Positions 1 to 5,830 of a stretch of 7,768 nucleotides of DNA are shown here, piece by piece (position 1 is the first letter of the stretch; each line of letters opens with the position of its first letter). The notes beneath the pieces are model-generated. The model worked only from the letters and a program-made list of their open reading frames with translations. It was not told the origin of the DNA and did not search any database. The position numbers and the translations under genes are program-made. The stretch is from an uncultured Bacilli bacterium (GTDB lineage: Bacteria; Bacillota_I; Bacilli_A; RF39; UBA660), in the NCBI GenBank assembly GCA_944364005.1, contig CALVVW010000054.1:1-7768 (forward strand), written 5' to 3'.

Positions 1-171
1 ATCGGTATGACCTTCCAAATTATTTTCCAGGCAATTATGAACTTAATGGTAGTAATAGGAATGATTCCAGTAACAGGAGTAACACTTCCATTTTTATCAT
101 ATGGAGGATCATCCCTTCTAGTAAGTATGGTAAGTATAGGTATTATTTTAAATGTAAGTAAAAATAACTAG
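1..171 (+). CDS. SEDS-family peptidoglycan polymerase (FtsW/SpoVE type), C-terminal end
   Basis: This is the last 56 codons of a gene cut by the left window edge; the stop is TAG at 169-171. The translation carries the signature of the last part of SEDS proteins: residues PVTG-V-TLPFLSYGGSS followed by a hydrophobic segment ending in LNVSKNN. SEDS proteins (FtsW, RodA, SpoVE) are polytopic membrane glycosyltransferases that polymerise lipid II into glycan strands with a partner class B PBP. The 'TGVTLPF' wording is closer to FtsW/SpoVE than to RodA ('TGIPLPF'), but 56 residues do not settle the subfamily. No good Rho-independent terminator for this strand follows the stop. Confidence 0.9.
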   Translation: MGMTFQIIFQAIMNLMVVIGMIPVTGVTLPFLSYGGSSLLVSMVSIGIILNVSKNN

Positions 172-198
172 GAAAAAATAGACAAAGACTGAAAAAAG

Positions 199-212
199 TG
201 ACGTAAGCGTCA
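199..212 (-). terminator. Weak hairpin, terminator-like only on the minus strand
   Basis: TGACG and CGTCA form a 5-bp stem around a 4-base loop. On the plus strand it is followed by A residues. On the minus strand it is followed by C and then six T residues, the order expected of a Rho-independent terminator for leftward transcription. No leftward gene is seen in the window, so it may be fortuitous. Confidence 0.25.
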
Positions 213-548
213 AAAAAACAAATAACTTAATTAAGATAATTACAGGAATAAAATGAAGCAGTAAATCATATTTTCTGGATTCAATTTATAAAAATTACTT
301 ACTGGATAATGGTAATGTAAAAAATGAAAAAAGTCTTACTTTATAGAAAAAATTACAAAATAAAATAGCGATAGATTTTTAATAAAAACAGGAAAGTTTA
401 TTATAGTTAAACTTAGTGATACACTAGTATTAAATTGAATTGAAAAAACAAAGTAATATTATGTATATTTGAAACTGCAAAGTAATGAAATTGTATGAAT
501 TTATAAAATATGTAATTGTTGTTATATTACCAAGGCACACATATAAAG

Positions 549-577
549 TTGACAAGAAATAAAAAAAAGTATTTTAT
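549..577 (+). promoter_or_regulatory. Possible promoter for the 790 cassette
   Basis: A perfect TTGACA -35 hexamer lies at 549-554, with a weak -10 (TTTTAT, 572-577) after 17 bases. It is the only perfect -35 in the upstream gap. The -10 is poor and AT-rich DNA offers other candidates, for example TATGAA at 652-657 with TTGTTA at 628-633. If it is used, the leader would be about 200 bases. Confidence 0.25.
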
Positions 578-789
578 TTTACAAGATTTAGTTGTAAACT
601 TAAAAGTATAAGTTGAACAATGTGAACTTGTTAAAAATACTATAAAACATATATGAATAATTTTCTATATGATAATATTTTTACTAACTCTTTGCCAAGG
701 CAGTGTAATTGATATTAGAACTTCATTTGAGATATATATACAATTTGTCAAAAAACTTAATTTTATAAAATAAAAAGGAATTATATAAT

Positions 790-1920
790 ATGAATTTAGA
801 AAAATACAATATAATTAAAGATAAATTTATATCTTCTTACAGAGATAAAATATTGGGATTAAGAGAATATTATGAATCTAAATCTTATGATATCGCTATA
901 GAAGAATTTAATATGTTAAATAAAAAATATCGAGATTATATAATCGAAATGATTAACGAACTTGGTTGTATATTTAAAAATATTTATAATATTGATTTTT
1001 GTATAACATTAAGTGGTAGTTTAGCAAGAAACTCCAATAACTTATTTAGTGATATAGATATTAATTATTTAACTACTTCCTCTAATTATGAAGATATTAT
1101 AGACGTAGAAGACAAAATAAATTATATATTACAAGAAGTATTAATGTTTAGAGGTAAAGATAAATTACATAGCATGGTAGTATATTTACCTTTAATAGAT
1201 AAAAAAAAGATAAGTGCTATAGATAATAATGAATATATTCTTAATTTTCCAGATGGAAAAATAAAGGTTAAATGCAGAGAAAATGCAGAACAATTGATGT
1301 ATGAAACATACAATTCTACAAGAAGTATATATGATGTAATAGATTATTTTAATAAGTATGATAACGAATTTAATATTAATGAATGGACATATTGTTTTAA
1401 ATTTGTATTCAATGAAAAATATTTAAAAATATATAGAAAAAATAGAAATGAATATAGGAAAAACAATAATATAGATATATTTGTAAAGAATTTGTTAAAT
1501 GACATAAGAAGAGATGATAATTACTTAGATGAAGACTTGCCCTACATAGAAAATGCTTTGCTGAAAAAAATATATAAGACAACAGTATTGTTTAATTTTT
1601 ATAAATTATTAGCTATAGTTTATAGAGTAGATAAAAAAATAAGTAAGTTTAATATAGATTGTTTCTTTAACGAATCAAATTTATTAGATAAAAATTTGTT
1701 CAATTTATTTAATGAATATTTAAAGTGTATACAAGATTTACAATTAATACTTGACAAAAAAAGTATAGATTTAAGTTCTCATTCTAACGCTGTACTTGAT
1801 ATAAATAATATAAATGCAAATTATAAGAAATTAACTAACAGAGAGAATATATTAAATGATTTAAACTCTAAAAAGAAAAAACTATATCATTTCTGTATTT
1901 TAATTTTAAGGAGGTTTTAA
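790..1920 (+). CDS. Nucleotidyltransferase-fold protein (DUF294/GlnD-like core)
   Basis: This is a 376-residue soluble protein. Residues 76-90 read GS-LARNSNNLF-SDID, the hallmark of the Pol-beta-like nucleotidyltransferase fold: G76-S77 on the first helix turn, and D88 and D90 as the metal-binding DxD pair. The spacing resembles GlnD and DUF294 proteins ('GS-GRgE...SDiD'). Residues 1-65 are helical and charged. Residues 170-376 are helix-rich, Lys/Asn-heavy and not recognised. Enzymes of this fold move a nucleoside monophosphate onto a protein, RNA, antibiotic or small molecule; the substrate here cannot be told. A third catalytic acid was not assigned with confidence. The start is supported by AGGA at 776-779, ten bases before ATG. 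The gene ends two bases before the aaRS-like gene, whose ribosome binding site lies inside its last codons, so the pair is almost certainly cotranscribed and coupled. Base composition is extreme (9 G+C in the 60 bases 1321-1380). Confidence 0.72.
   Translation: MNLEKYNIIKDKFISSYRDKILGLREYYESKSYDIAIEEFNMLNKKYRDYIIEMINELGCIFKNIYNIDFCITLSGSLARNSNNLFSDIDINYLTTSSNYEDIIDVEDKINYILQEVLMFRGKDKLHSMVVYLPLIDKKKISAIDNNEYILNFPDGKIKVKCRENAEQLMYETYNSTRSIYDVIDYFNKYDNEFNINEWTYCFKFVFNEKYLKIYRKNRNEYRKNNNIDIFVKNLLNDIRRDDNYLDEDLPYIENALLKKIYKTTVLFNFYKLLAIVYRVDKKISKFNIDCFFNESNLLDKNLFNLFNEYLKCIQDLQLILDKKSIDLSSHSNAVLDINNINANYKKLTNRENILNDLNSKKKKLYHFCILILRRF
1908..1914 (+). promoter_or_regulatory. Ribosome binding site AAGGAGG deciding a TTG start
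   Basis: A perfect AAGGAGG lies within the last codons of the nucleotidyltransferase gene, 8 bases before TTG at 1923. No ATG in this frame is similarly placed. The TTG start also keeps the expected first beta strand (residues 6-12) of the synthetase-like fold. Confidence 0.85.
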
Positions 1921-1922
1921 AG

Positions 1923-3011
1923 TTGCAAGGTGAAGATTTTTTAGTATCAACATTACCAATAAAGCCACAAAAGGAAACAAATATTGGAATGCTTTTAGCT
2001 CCCGCAATAATGGATTTTATTGGAAGTGTGCTTGGAGCACAAAAGAATATCGGATTTAATATAATTCATAGTTATGAACATAAAGATATGGAATTAGATG
2101 GATATTTAAATGCTATACATGAATCTAAAATAGAATATGATTCAATATTTGTAGATAAAGATCACGATTTTGAACTATTGGAAATAGTAGACAAAATGTA
2201 TCATGATGGATTTTTAAAAATAAAACAAAAAGAAAAAATAAGATGTGATTGTGGAAGAGTAGACATGATTCCATCATCAGTTAATAATGGTAAAATATAT
2301 AGATTAGAAGATGGCAAGATTATATGTAATTATTGCAACCAAGCATGTTCTACATATACAGAAAAATCATTAGTATTTGAATTAACAGATGAAGTAAATA
2401 AACCATCTATATGTCCACCATATTTAAAAAAAGAAATGAATTCATTTTTTCAAACATTTAATAACTCTGATATTTTAGTATCAAAAAATAGAGATACTGG
2501 ATATGTATTAGACACTTTAGCTGGCCCTTTTAATATAGATGTGGATTTTATTTGGAGCAATTATTTTAAATTATATGATAATCCAAAACAAATTTATATT
2601 GCCAGTAATCATCAATTATTTTTGATGCTTTTAATGAGTTATTTAGCTGAAAAAACCTCTAATAAAGAACTGCTATTTATTGCTAATCCATATTTGGATG
2701 TAGATTTAAAAGAAGCAAAAAGACAATATGAATTAAGAGCATTAAAAGAATATAAACAACTATTATTACTATATAATTTTAGATGGCAAAACAAGAATTG
2801 TAAGTGGTCATCATCAAATACTACATATTTAAATAATATTAGTGAAACTAAATTAAGAAATCTTTATAATACAATGATACTTTCCTCTAAAGAATTATTA
2901 CAAACTGATTTACCATTAGAAGAATTGATATTTAAAATATTAAATGAAAAAAGTAACATGCAAAATAATATTAAAGAAATGAAAAAACTATATAAGGCAG
3001 GTAGATTATGA
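1923..3011 (+). CDS. Class I aminoacyl-tRNA-synthetase-like catalytic domain protein, degenerate motifs
   Basis: This 362-residue protein starts at TTG. I read it as a class I synthetase catalytic core of the Met/Val/Ile/Leu kind. Residues 7-23 (LVSTLPI...TNIGM) fit the opening strand and HIGH loop of 'vTTPiPY-N-G-HIGH', with HIGH replaced by NIGM. Residues 70-98 match the 'D...H...V..I...L...G' helix region. C108, C110, C135 and C138 form a zinc-knuckle-like insertion. Residues 186-197 (VSKNRDTGYVLD) resemble 'iSRqr-wGipiP'. Residues 225-240 resemble the 'GKD...FH' region, and K294-WSSS-298 sits where KMSKS would be. No anticodon-binding domain follows: the protein is far shorter than true synthetases (about 500-900 residues) and ends in a charged helix. 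Loss of both HIGH histidines and one KMSKS lysine suggests altered or absent adenylation. It may act on a small molecule, act on a tRNA, or be a binding subunit of the adjacent nucleotidyltransferase. Motif placement was by eye; fold assignment is fairly sure, function unknown. Confidence 0.68.
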   Translation: MQGEDFLVSTLPIKPQKETNIGMLLAPAIMDFIGSVLGAQKNIGFNIIHSYEHKDMELDGYLNAIHESKIEYDSIFVDKDHDFELLEIVDKMYHDGFLKIKQKEKIRCDCGRVDMIPSSVNNGKIYRLEDGKIICNYCNQACSTYTEKSLVFELTDEVNKPSICPPYLKKEMNSFFQTFNNSDILVSKNRDTGYVLDTLAGPFNIDVDFIWSNYFKLYDNPKQIYIASNHQLFLMLLMSYLAEKTSNKELLFIANPYLDVDLKEAKRQYELRALKEYKQLLLLYNFRWQNKNCKWSSSNTTYLNNISETKLRNLYNTMILSSKELLQTDLPLEELIFKILNEKSNMQNNIKEMKKLYKAGRL

Positions 3012-3198
3012 AAATAATAGATAAAGTTTTTAGTGAAACTAAATTATCAGTGAGAGCTTAATAAATGATGAATGATAATTTGTAATTGAAACAAGCCCTG
3101 ATGATAGAAATACATGTTAATGATATGTTTCTTATTAAATATATCATAAAGAAATAAATAAAAATTATCATATAATAAGAGCCTTTAGAAGAAGATGA
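3008..3198 (+). pseudogene. Possible decayed third gene of the cassette
   Basis: An ATG at 3008 overlaps the TGA of the aaRS-like gene (ATGA), the usual sign of a coupled downstream gene. It encodes only 17 residues (MKIIDKVFSETKLSVRA) before TAA at 3059-3061. Shifting to the frame of position 3010 gives protein-like stretches broken by stops: LINDE, then FVIETSPDDRNTC, then IYHKEINKNYHIIRAFRRR ending at a TGA at 3196-3198. This pattern (normal start, early frameshift, several stops) suggests a gene in decay. The ancestor's family was not recognised. The alternative is a fortuitous short ORF in spacer DNA. Confidence 0.35.
3171..3176 (+). promoter_or_regulatory. Possible -10 element for the peptidase gene
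   Basis: A perfect TATAAT lies 50 bases before the ATG at 3227, but there is no convincing -35 and no TG extension. The gene may instead be read from the upstream cassette promoter. Confidence 0.25.
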
Positions 3199-3226
3199 AA
3201 CCAAAAATAGATAAGGAGATAATATT

Positions 3227-3907
3227 ATGTATAGTATATTGCTTAGTAGAATAGACGGAGGAATGGATATCATTAAAGATAGAATGATAGAGATATTACC
3301 TAAAAATCCAAAAGTAGCAATATTACCCTGGGCATTTCCAAATGAACTAGATGCTGATAAATTAGATAACGAATTTTTTAAAAAGGGTGAAAAAAGATAT
3401 AATAGATATATAAATGAACTAAAAAAAATAGGAATAGAGGAAAGTAACATTACTGTATGTAATTGTTATAGTGATTCCAAGGAAAAACTCAAGAACATTA
3501 TTAAAGCCTCTAATATATTATTATTACCTGGTGGTAATCCAGAAATGTTCTTTAAAAAGGTACTTCATGATACTGAAATATTTTATGATATAAAGTATTT
3601 TGAGGGATTAATAATTGGAGAAAGTGCAGGAACTGAACTTCAACTAAAAAGATATTTTATTACAGCAAAAAACAATTTTTATAAATATTTTGCATTCTAT
3701 GATGGATTTGGAATATTAGATGATCCTTTTTATATGGATGTACACACAATAAATAATAAAAGATATTTAGATTCGTTACAAAAAATTTCTAATGATACTC
3801 AAAAAAAAGTATATGCAATATTTGATGATGGAGCATTAATATATAATAGAATAAATAAAGAATTAGAAATATTTGGCAATGTAAAAGAGTTTCAACCGGA
3901 TAAATAA
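3227..3907 (+). CDS. Peptidase S51 (peptidase E / cyanophycinase-like) protein
   Basis: This is a 226-residue cytoplasmic protein, the usual length for peptidase E (about 230). It has the class I glutamine-amidotransferase-like alpha/beta fold features of family S51. Residues 97-105 read ILLLPGGNP. The nucleophile elbow is G131-ESAG-135 with S133 as the likely catalytic serine (peptidase E has G-W-SAG). H173 (MDVHTI) and the acidic pair D200-D201 (IFDDGALI) are candidates for the rest of the triad; the family's acid is usually Glu, so Asp here would be a departure if the placement is right. Peptidase E cleaves Asp-X dipeptides and cyanophycinases cleave beta-Asp-Arg; the substrate here is not predictable. 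The start is well supported by AAGGAG at 3213-3218, 8 bases before ATG. The gene shares the cassette's low GC content (15 G+C in the 60 bases 3421-3480) and may serve the same process as the two upstream genes. No strong terminator follows. Confidence 0.8.
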   Translation: MYSILLSRIDGGMDIIKDRMIEILPKNPKVAILPWAFPNELDADKLDNEFFKKGEKRYNRYINELKKIGIEESNITVCNCYSDSKEKLKNIIKASNILLLPGGNPEMFFKKVLHDTEIFYDIKYFEGLIIGESAGTELQLKRYFITAKNNFYKYFAFYDGFGILDDPFYMDVHTINNKRYLDSLQKISNDTQKKVYAIFDDGALIYNRINKELEIFGNVKEFQPDK

Positions 3908-3958
3908 TAGAGGAAGTAATAACGATTTAATTTGTACTTGTTCCAGGTACGAGAAGTT

Positions 3959-3981
3959 TATCATGAAGGTCTATAATGATA
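3959..3981. repeat. Inverted repeat TATCAT...ATGATA
   Basis: A perfect 6-bp inverted repeat with an 11-base spacer lies in the gap between the peptidase and GNAT genes. It is too weak and AT-rich for a terminator and has no T tract. It could be an operator or chance. Confidence 0.25.
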
Positions 3982-4020
3982 CATAAAATTAGATAATTGA
4001 AATATGAAATGTTAGAAAAA

Positions 4021-4044
4021 TGGTTCTCAAACAGAACTAGTTTT
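4021..4044 (+). terminator. Weak hairpin with short T tract before the GNAT promoter
   Basis: TGGTTCT and AGAACTA can pair over 7 positions (one G-T) around the loop CAAAC. Four T residues follow after one G. It may be a weak terminator for the cassette, and it overlaps the region where the GNAT -35 would lie, so it could also be an operator. Confidence 0.35.
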
Positions 4045-4045
4045 A

Positions 4046-4054
4046 TGCTATAAT
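4046..4054 (+). promoter_or_regulatory. Extended -10 promoter of the GNAT gene
   Basis: TGC-TATAAT is a perfect extended -10 (TGnTATAAT); no good -35 is visible. Transcription should begin near 4060-4062, which is the first part of the ribosome binding site AAGGTGG (4060-4066), four bases before ATG. The leader would be only about ten bases. Confidence 0.7.
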
Positions 4055-4070
4055 AAATAAAGGTGGTAAC

Positions 4071-4577
4071 ATGAATATAGAATTAGAATCCATACTTTTA
4101 ACAAGATATTCTGAAGATAAACATAAAACATTAAAAGACGAATTAGAAACAGGAACATCCCGTTCTAGTTTTATTCATCAAATAGGAGAAAGACTAGAAG
4201 ATTCAAAAGATAACACTAAAAGTATTTATCAAAGCGCTTTTGTGGTAGAATCTTTAGGAATGCCAATAGGATATCTATATATATCAAGTAAGGTTCGTGA
4301 CGAAGTGTTTTTAGAATACGCTGTGTTAAAAGAATATCGAGGTAAGCACTATGGAAGCACTATTATAAGAGAAATCTCAGACTACTTATTTGAAAATCAT
4401 AATATTAGAGCGATTAGATTAGATATTGATCCAAGTAACAAAAATAGTATTAATGCTGCGGAAGCTTCTGGTTATACCGTAGATGAAGAAGAATTTGCAT
4501 CACGTAACTATACAGGTAGAATGCAATTTGTAAAAGATAATGAGTATTACATGTCTAAGCATAGAGGTAGAAAGTAG
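4071..4577 (+). CDS. GNAT-family N-acetyltransferase
   Basis: This 168-residue protein has the GNAT fold. Residues 55-72 form beta strands leading into the core. Motif A is at 85-106 (VLKEYRGKHYGSTIIREI), with the acetyl-CoA pyrophosphate loop R90-G-K-H-Y-G95-S96. Motif B is at 115-135 (IRLDIDPSNKNSINAAEASGY), whose N-x-x-S-x-x-A-x-E-x-x-G-Y pattern is typical of acetyltransferases acting on protein N-termini or small amines. The third position of the loop is His rather than the more common Gly. It transfers acetyl from acetyl-CoA to an unknown amine. It is preceded by its own promoter, and its composition is clearly less AT-rich than the cassette to its left (21 G+C in 4321-4380), so it probably belongs to the resident chromosome. 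Start ATG is chosen on AAGGTGG at 4060-4066. Confidence 0.87.
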   Translation: MNIELESILLTRYSEDKHKTLKDELETGTSRSSFIHQIGERLEDSKDNTKSIYQSAFVVESLGMPIGYLYISSKVRDEVFLEYAVLKEYRGKHYGSTIIREISDYLFENHNIRAIRLDIDPSNKNSINAAEASGYTVDEEEFASRNYTGRMQFVKDNEYYMSKHRGRK

Positions 4578-4645
4578 AATAGAATTTCTAAGTAGCAATC
4601 AATCTAGAGTGATAATTTTAAGGACTAGTGCATTTAAAAAAATAG

Positions 4646-4654
4646 TGGTATAAT
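4646..4654 (+). promoter_or_regulatory. Extended -10 promoter of the glycosyltransferase gene
   Basis: TGG-TATAAT is a perfect extended -10 without a clear -35. The predicted start is near 4661, giving a leader of about 20 bases with the ribosome binding site AGGTG at 4672-4676. Two copies of GACTAGT (4623-4629 and 4661-4667) bracket the promoter. Confidence 0.7.
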
Positions 4655-4680
4655 GAATTAGACTAGTAGGTAGGTGAAAT

Positions 4681-5682
4681 ATGAAATATATATCTTTTGT
4701 TGTACCATGTTACAACTCTGAGGAGTATATGGAAAAATGTATTAAGTCTTTATTAATAGGAAAAGACGATGTAGAAATAATTATTATCGATGACGGGAGT
4801 AAGGATAATACAGGAAAAATTGCTGATAAATATCAAAAGAAATATCCAAACATTGTAAAAGCTATTCATCAAGAAAATGGAGGTCACGGAGAAGGAATCA
4901 ATGTTGGACTAAAACATGCAACAGGGAAATATTTTAAAGTAGTAGATAGTGATGACTGGCTAGATGAAGAGGCCTATAAGAAATTATTAAAAGAAATAAA
5001 ACATATTGATACAGATTTAGTCGTATGTAATTATGTTTATACTTATACGGATGGCAGAAGTGACCAAGTAATCTCTTTTGCGAACGTCTATGATGAAGGT
5101 AGGGTTTTAACCTGGGATGATATTCATAAATTTAATTTAACGCAATATCCATCTCTACATTCGATGATGTATAAAAAGAGTGTATTAGATAAAAGTAATA
5201 TAGATTTACCAAAACGTGTTTTCTATGAAGATAATTTATTTATCTATTTACCGTTAGTAAATACAAAAACAATCTATTACCTAGATTTAGATCTTTATCG
5301 CTACTATATTGGTAGAGCTGACCAGTCAGTACAAGAAAGTCAAATGATTAAGCGTAGCTCCCATCAAGTGCTAGTATCAGAAAGAGTTTGTACAGCCTAT
5401 GACTTAACAAAAATAGAAAATAAAAAACTACGTAAATTAATGACTAGAGAATGTATTTTCTTAATGACGATTGGTGTAGTCTTTTCAAGACTTGCTTTCA
5501 ATAAAGAAGGAGAAAAACAATATAAAGAACTTTGGAAAAGTGTTAAGGAAAAAAATCCTAAATTATATAGACGTATCAGATATTTTAGTATGGCAACCTT
5601 TGTATCGATTCCAGGAAAACTAGGAAGACAAATTATGAAATTAGGATATCGCTTTGCCCATAGTTTAGTGAATTTTAATTAA
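4681..5682 (+). CDS. Family 2 (GT-A) glycosyltransferase
   Basis: This is a 333-residue protein. The GT-A nucleotide-sugar domain occupies about residues 1-210. It has an opening strand and loop (SFVVPCYNSEEY, 5-16), D37-DGS-40 for the uracil/ribose contact, E65-NGGHG-70, the metal-binding D89-SDDW-93, and E183-D184 (FYEDNLF) as the likely catalytic base region. Residues 220-333 form a basic helical tail with a short hydrophobic patch (258-266) and no clear transmembrane helix. Such proteins transfer a sugar from a UDP/GDP donor to a lipid-linked or wall polymer acceptor at the inner face of the membrane; the acceptor is not evident. It has its own promoter and is followed by a strong terminator, so it is probably a monocistronic unit or the end of a GNAT-GT readthrough. 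ATG follows AGGTG by four bases. Confidence 0.88.
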   Translation: MKYISFVVPCYNSEEYMEKCIKSLLIGKDDVEIIIIDDGSKDNTGKIADKYQKKYPNIVKAIHQENGGHGEGINVGLKHATGKYFKVVDSDDWLDEEAYKKLLKEIKHIDTDLVVCNYVYTYTDGRSDQVISFANVYDEGRVLTWDDIHKFNLTQYPSLHSMMYKKSVLDKSNIDLPKRVFYEDNLFIYLPLVNTKTIYYLDLDLYRYYIGRADQSVQESQMIKRSSHQVLVSERVCTAYDLTKIENKKLRKLMTRECIFLMTIGVVFSRLAFNKEGEKQYKELWKSVKEKNPKLYRRIRYFSMATFVSIPGKLGRQIMKLGYRFAHSLVNFN

Positions 5683-5687
5683 AAGAG

Positions 5688-5716
5688 AATATGCAGTAAC
5701 GTCTGCATATTTTTTA
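5688..5716 (+). terminator. Rho-independent terminator after the glycosyltransferase gene
   Basis: AATATGCAG (5688-5696) pairs perfectly with CTGCATATT (5703-5711) around a six-base loop, and further T residues continue to 5715. It begins five bases after the stop codon. Confidence 0.88.
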
Positions 5717-5749
5717 TTTATTAGGAATTTGTTTTACAAAAATACAAAT

Positions 5750-5778
5750 TTGAAAACTTGATAAAAAATAGATATAAT
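5750..5778 (+). promoter_or_regulatory. Sigma-A-type promoter of the sufCB operon
   Basis: TTGAAA (5750-5755), a 17-base spacer and a perfect TATAAT (5773-5778) make a near-consensus promoter. Transcription should start near 5785, giving a leader of about 133 bases before sufC. Confidence 0.8.
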
Positions 5779-5781
5779 GAA

Positions 5782-5809
5782 TGTGAAATACATGTCATTG
5801 TATTTCATA
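5782..5809. promoter_or_regulatory. Long palindrome at the predicted sufC transcription start
   Basis: TGTGAAATACA (5782-5792) pairs with TGTATTTCATA (5799-5809) with one G-T, around the loop TGTCAT; the inner eight pairs are perfect. Its position on the expected +1 fits either a repressor operator or a 5' stem-loop at the end of the mRNA. It does not match an IscR/Rrf2 or Fur/PerR site that I can name with confidence. Confidence 0.6.
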
Positions 5810-5830
5810 AAATAGAATTAAAAAATATAA

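Larger units (their letters stand above)
172..789. other. 618-base AT-rich gap without a recognisable gene
   Basis: All three forward frames are broken by frequent stops. The longest forward open stretch noticed is about 29 codons (257-343), with no start codon or ribosome binding site. The gap contains a short hairpin at 199-212, an imperfect palindrome at 414-426 (TAGTG-ATA-CACTA), two copies of CCAAGGCA (530-537 and 695-702) and several possible AT-rich promoters. It could be the leader of the 790 cassette, the scar of decayed genes, or hold an unrecognised small RNA. No known RNA family was identified by eye. Confidence 0.6.

Noticed and set aside
257..346. 29-codon open stretch in the upstream gap as a gene remnant
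   Set aside because: No start, no ribosome binding site and no recognisable protein motif; length is ordinary for chance in this composition.
685..760. tRNA-like D-arm wording (GCCAAGGCAGTG) in the upstream gap
   Set aside because: No acceptor stem, anticodon stem or T-loop could be paired around it, and the would-be D-loop is only two bases.
1122..1313. A 63-codon minus-strand open frame
   Set aside because: It lies wholly inside the nucleotidyltransferase gene and is an antisense shadow.
3058..3450. A 130-codon minus-strand open frame with hydrophobic translation
   Set aside because: It runs opposite to and overlaps the well-supported S51 peptidase gene. The hydrophobic composition is what antisense of Lys/Asp/Asn-rich AT codons gives, and no ribosome binding site was noticed.
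5777..5815. Leader peptide of 12 codons starting inside the sufC -10 region
   Set aside because: Its first ATG lies upstream of the predicted transcription start, and the internal ATG at 5792 has no ribosome binding site.
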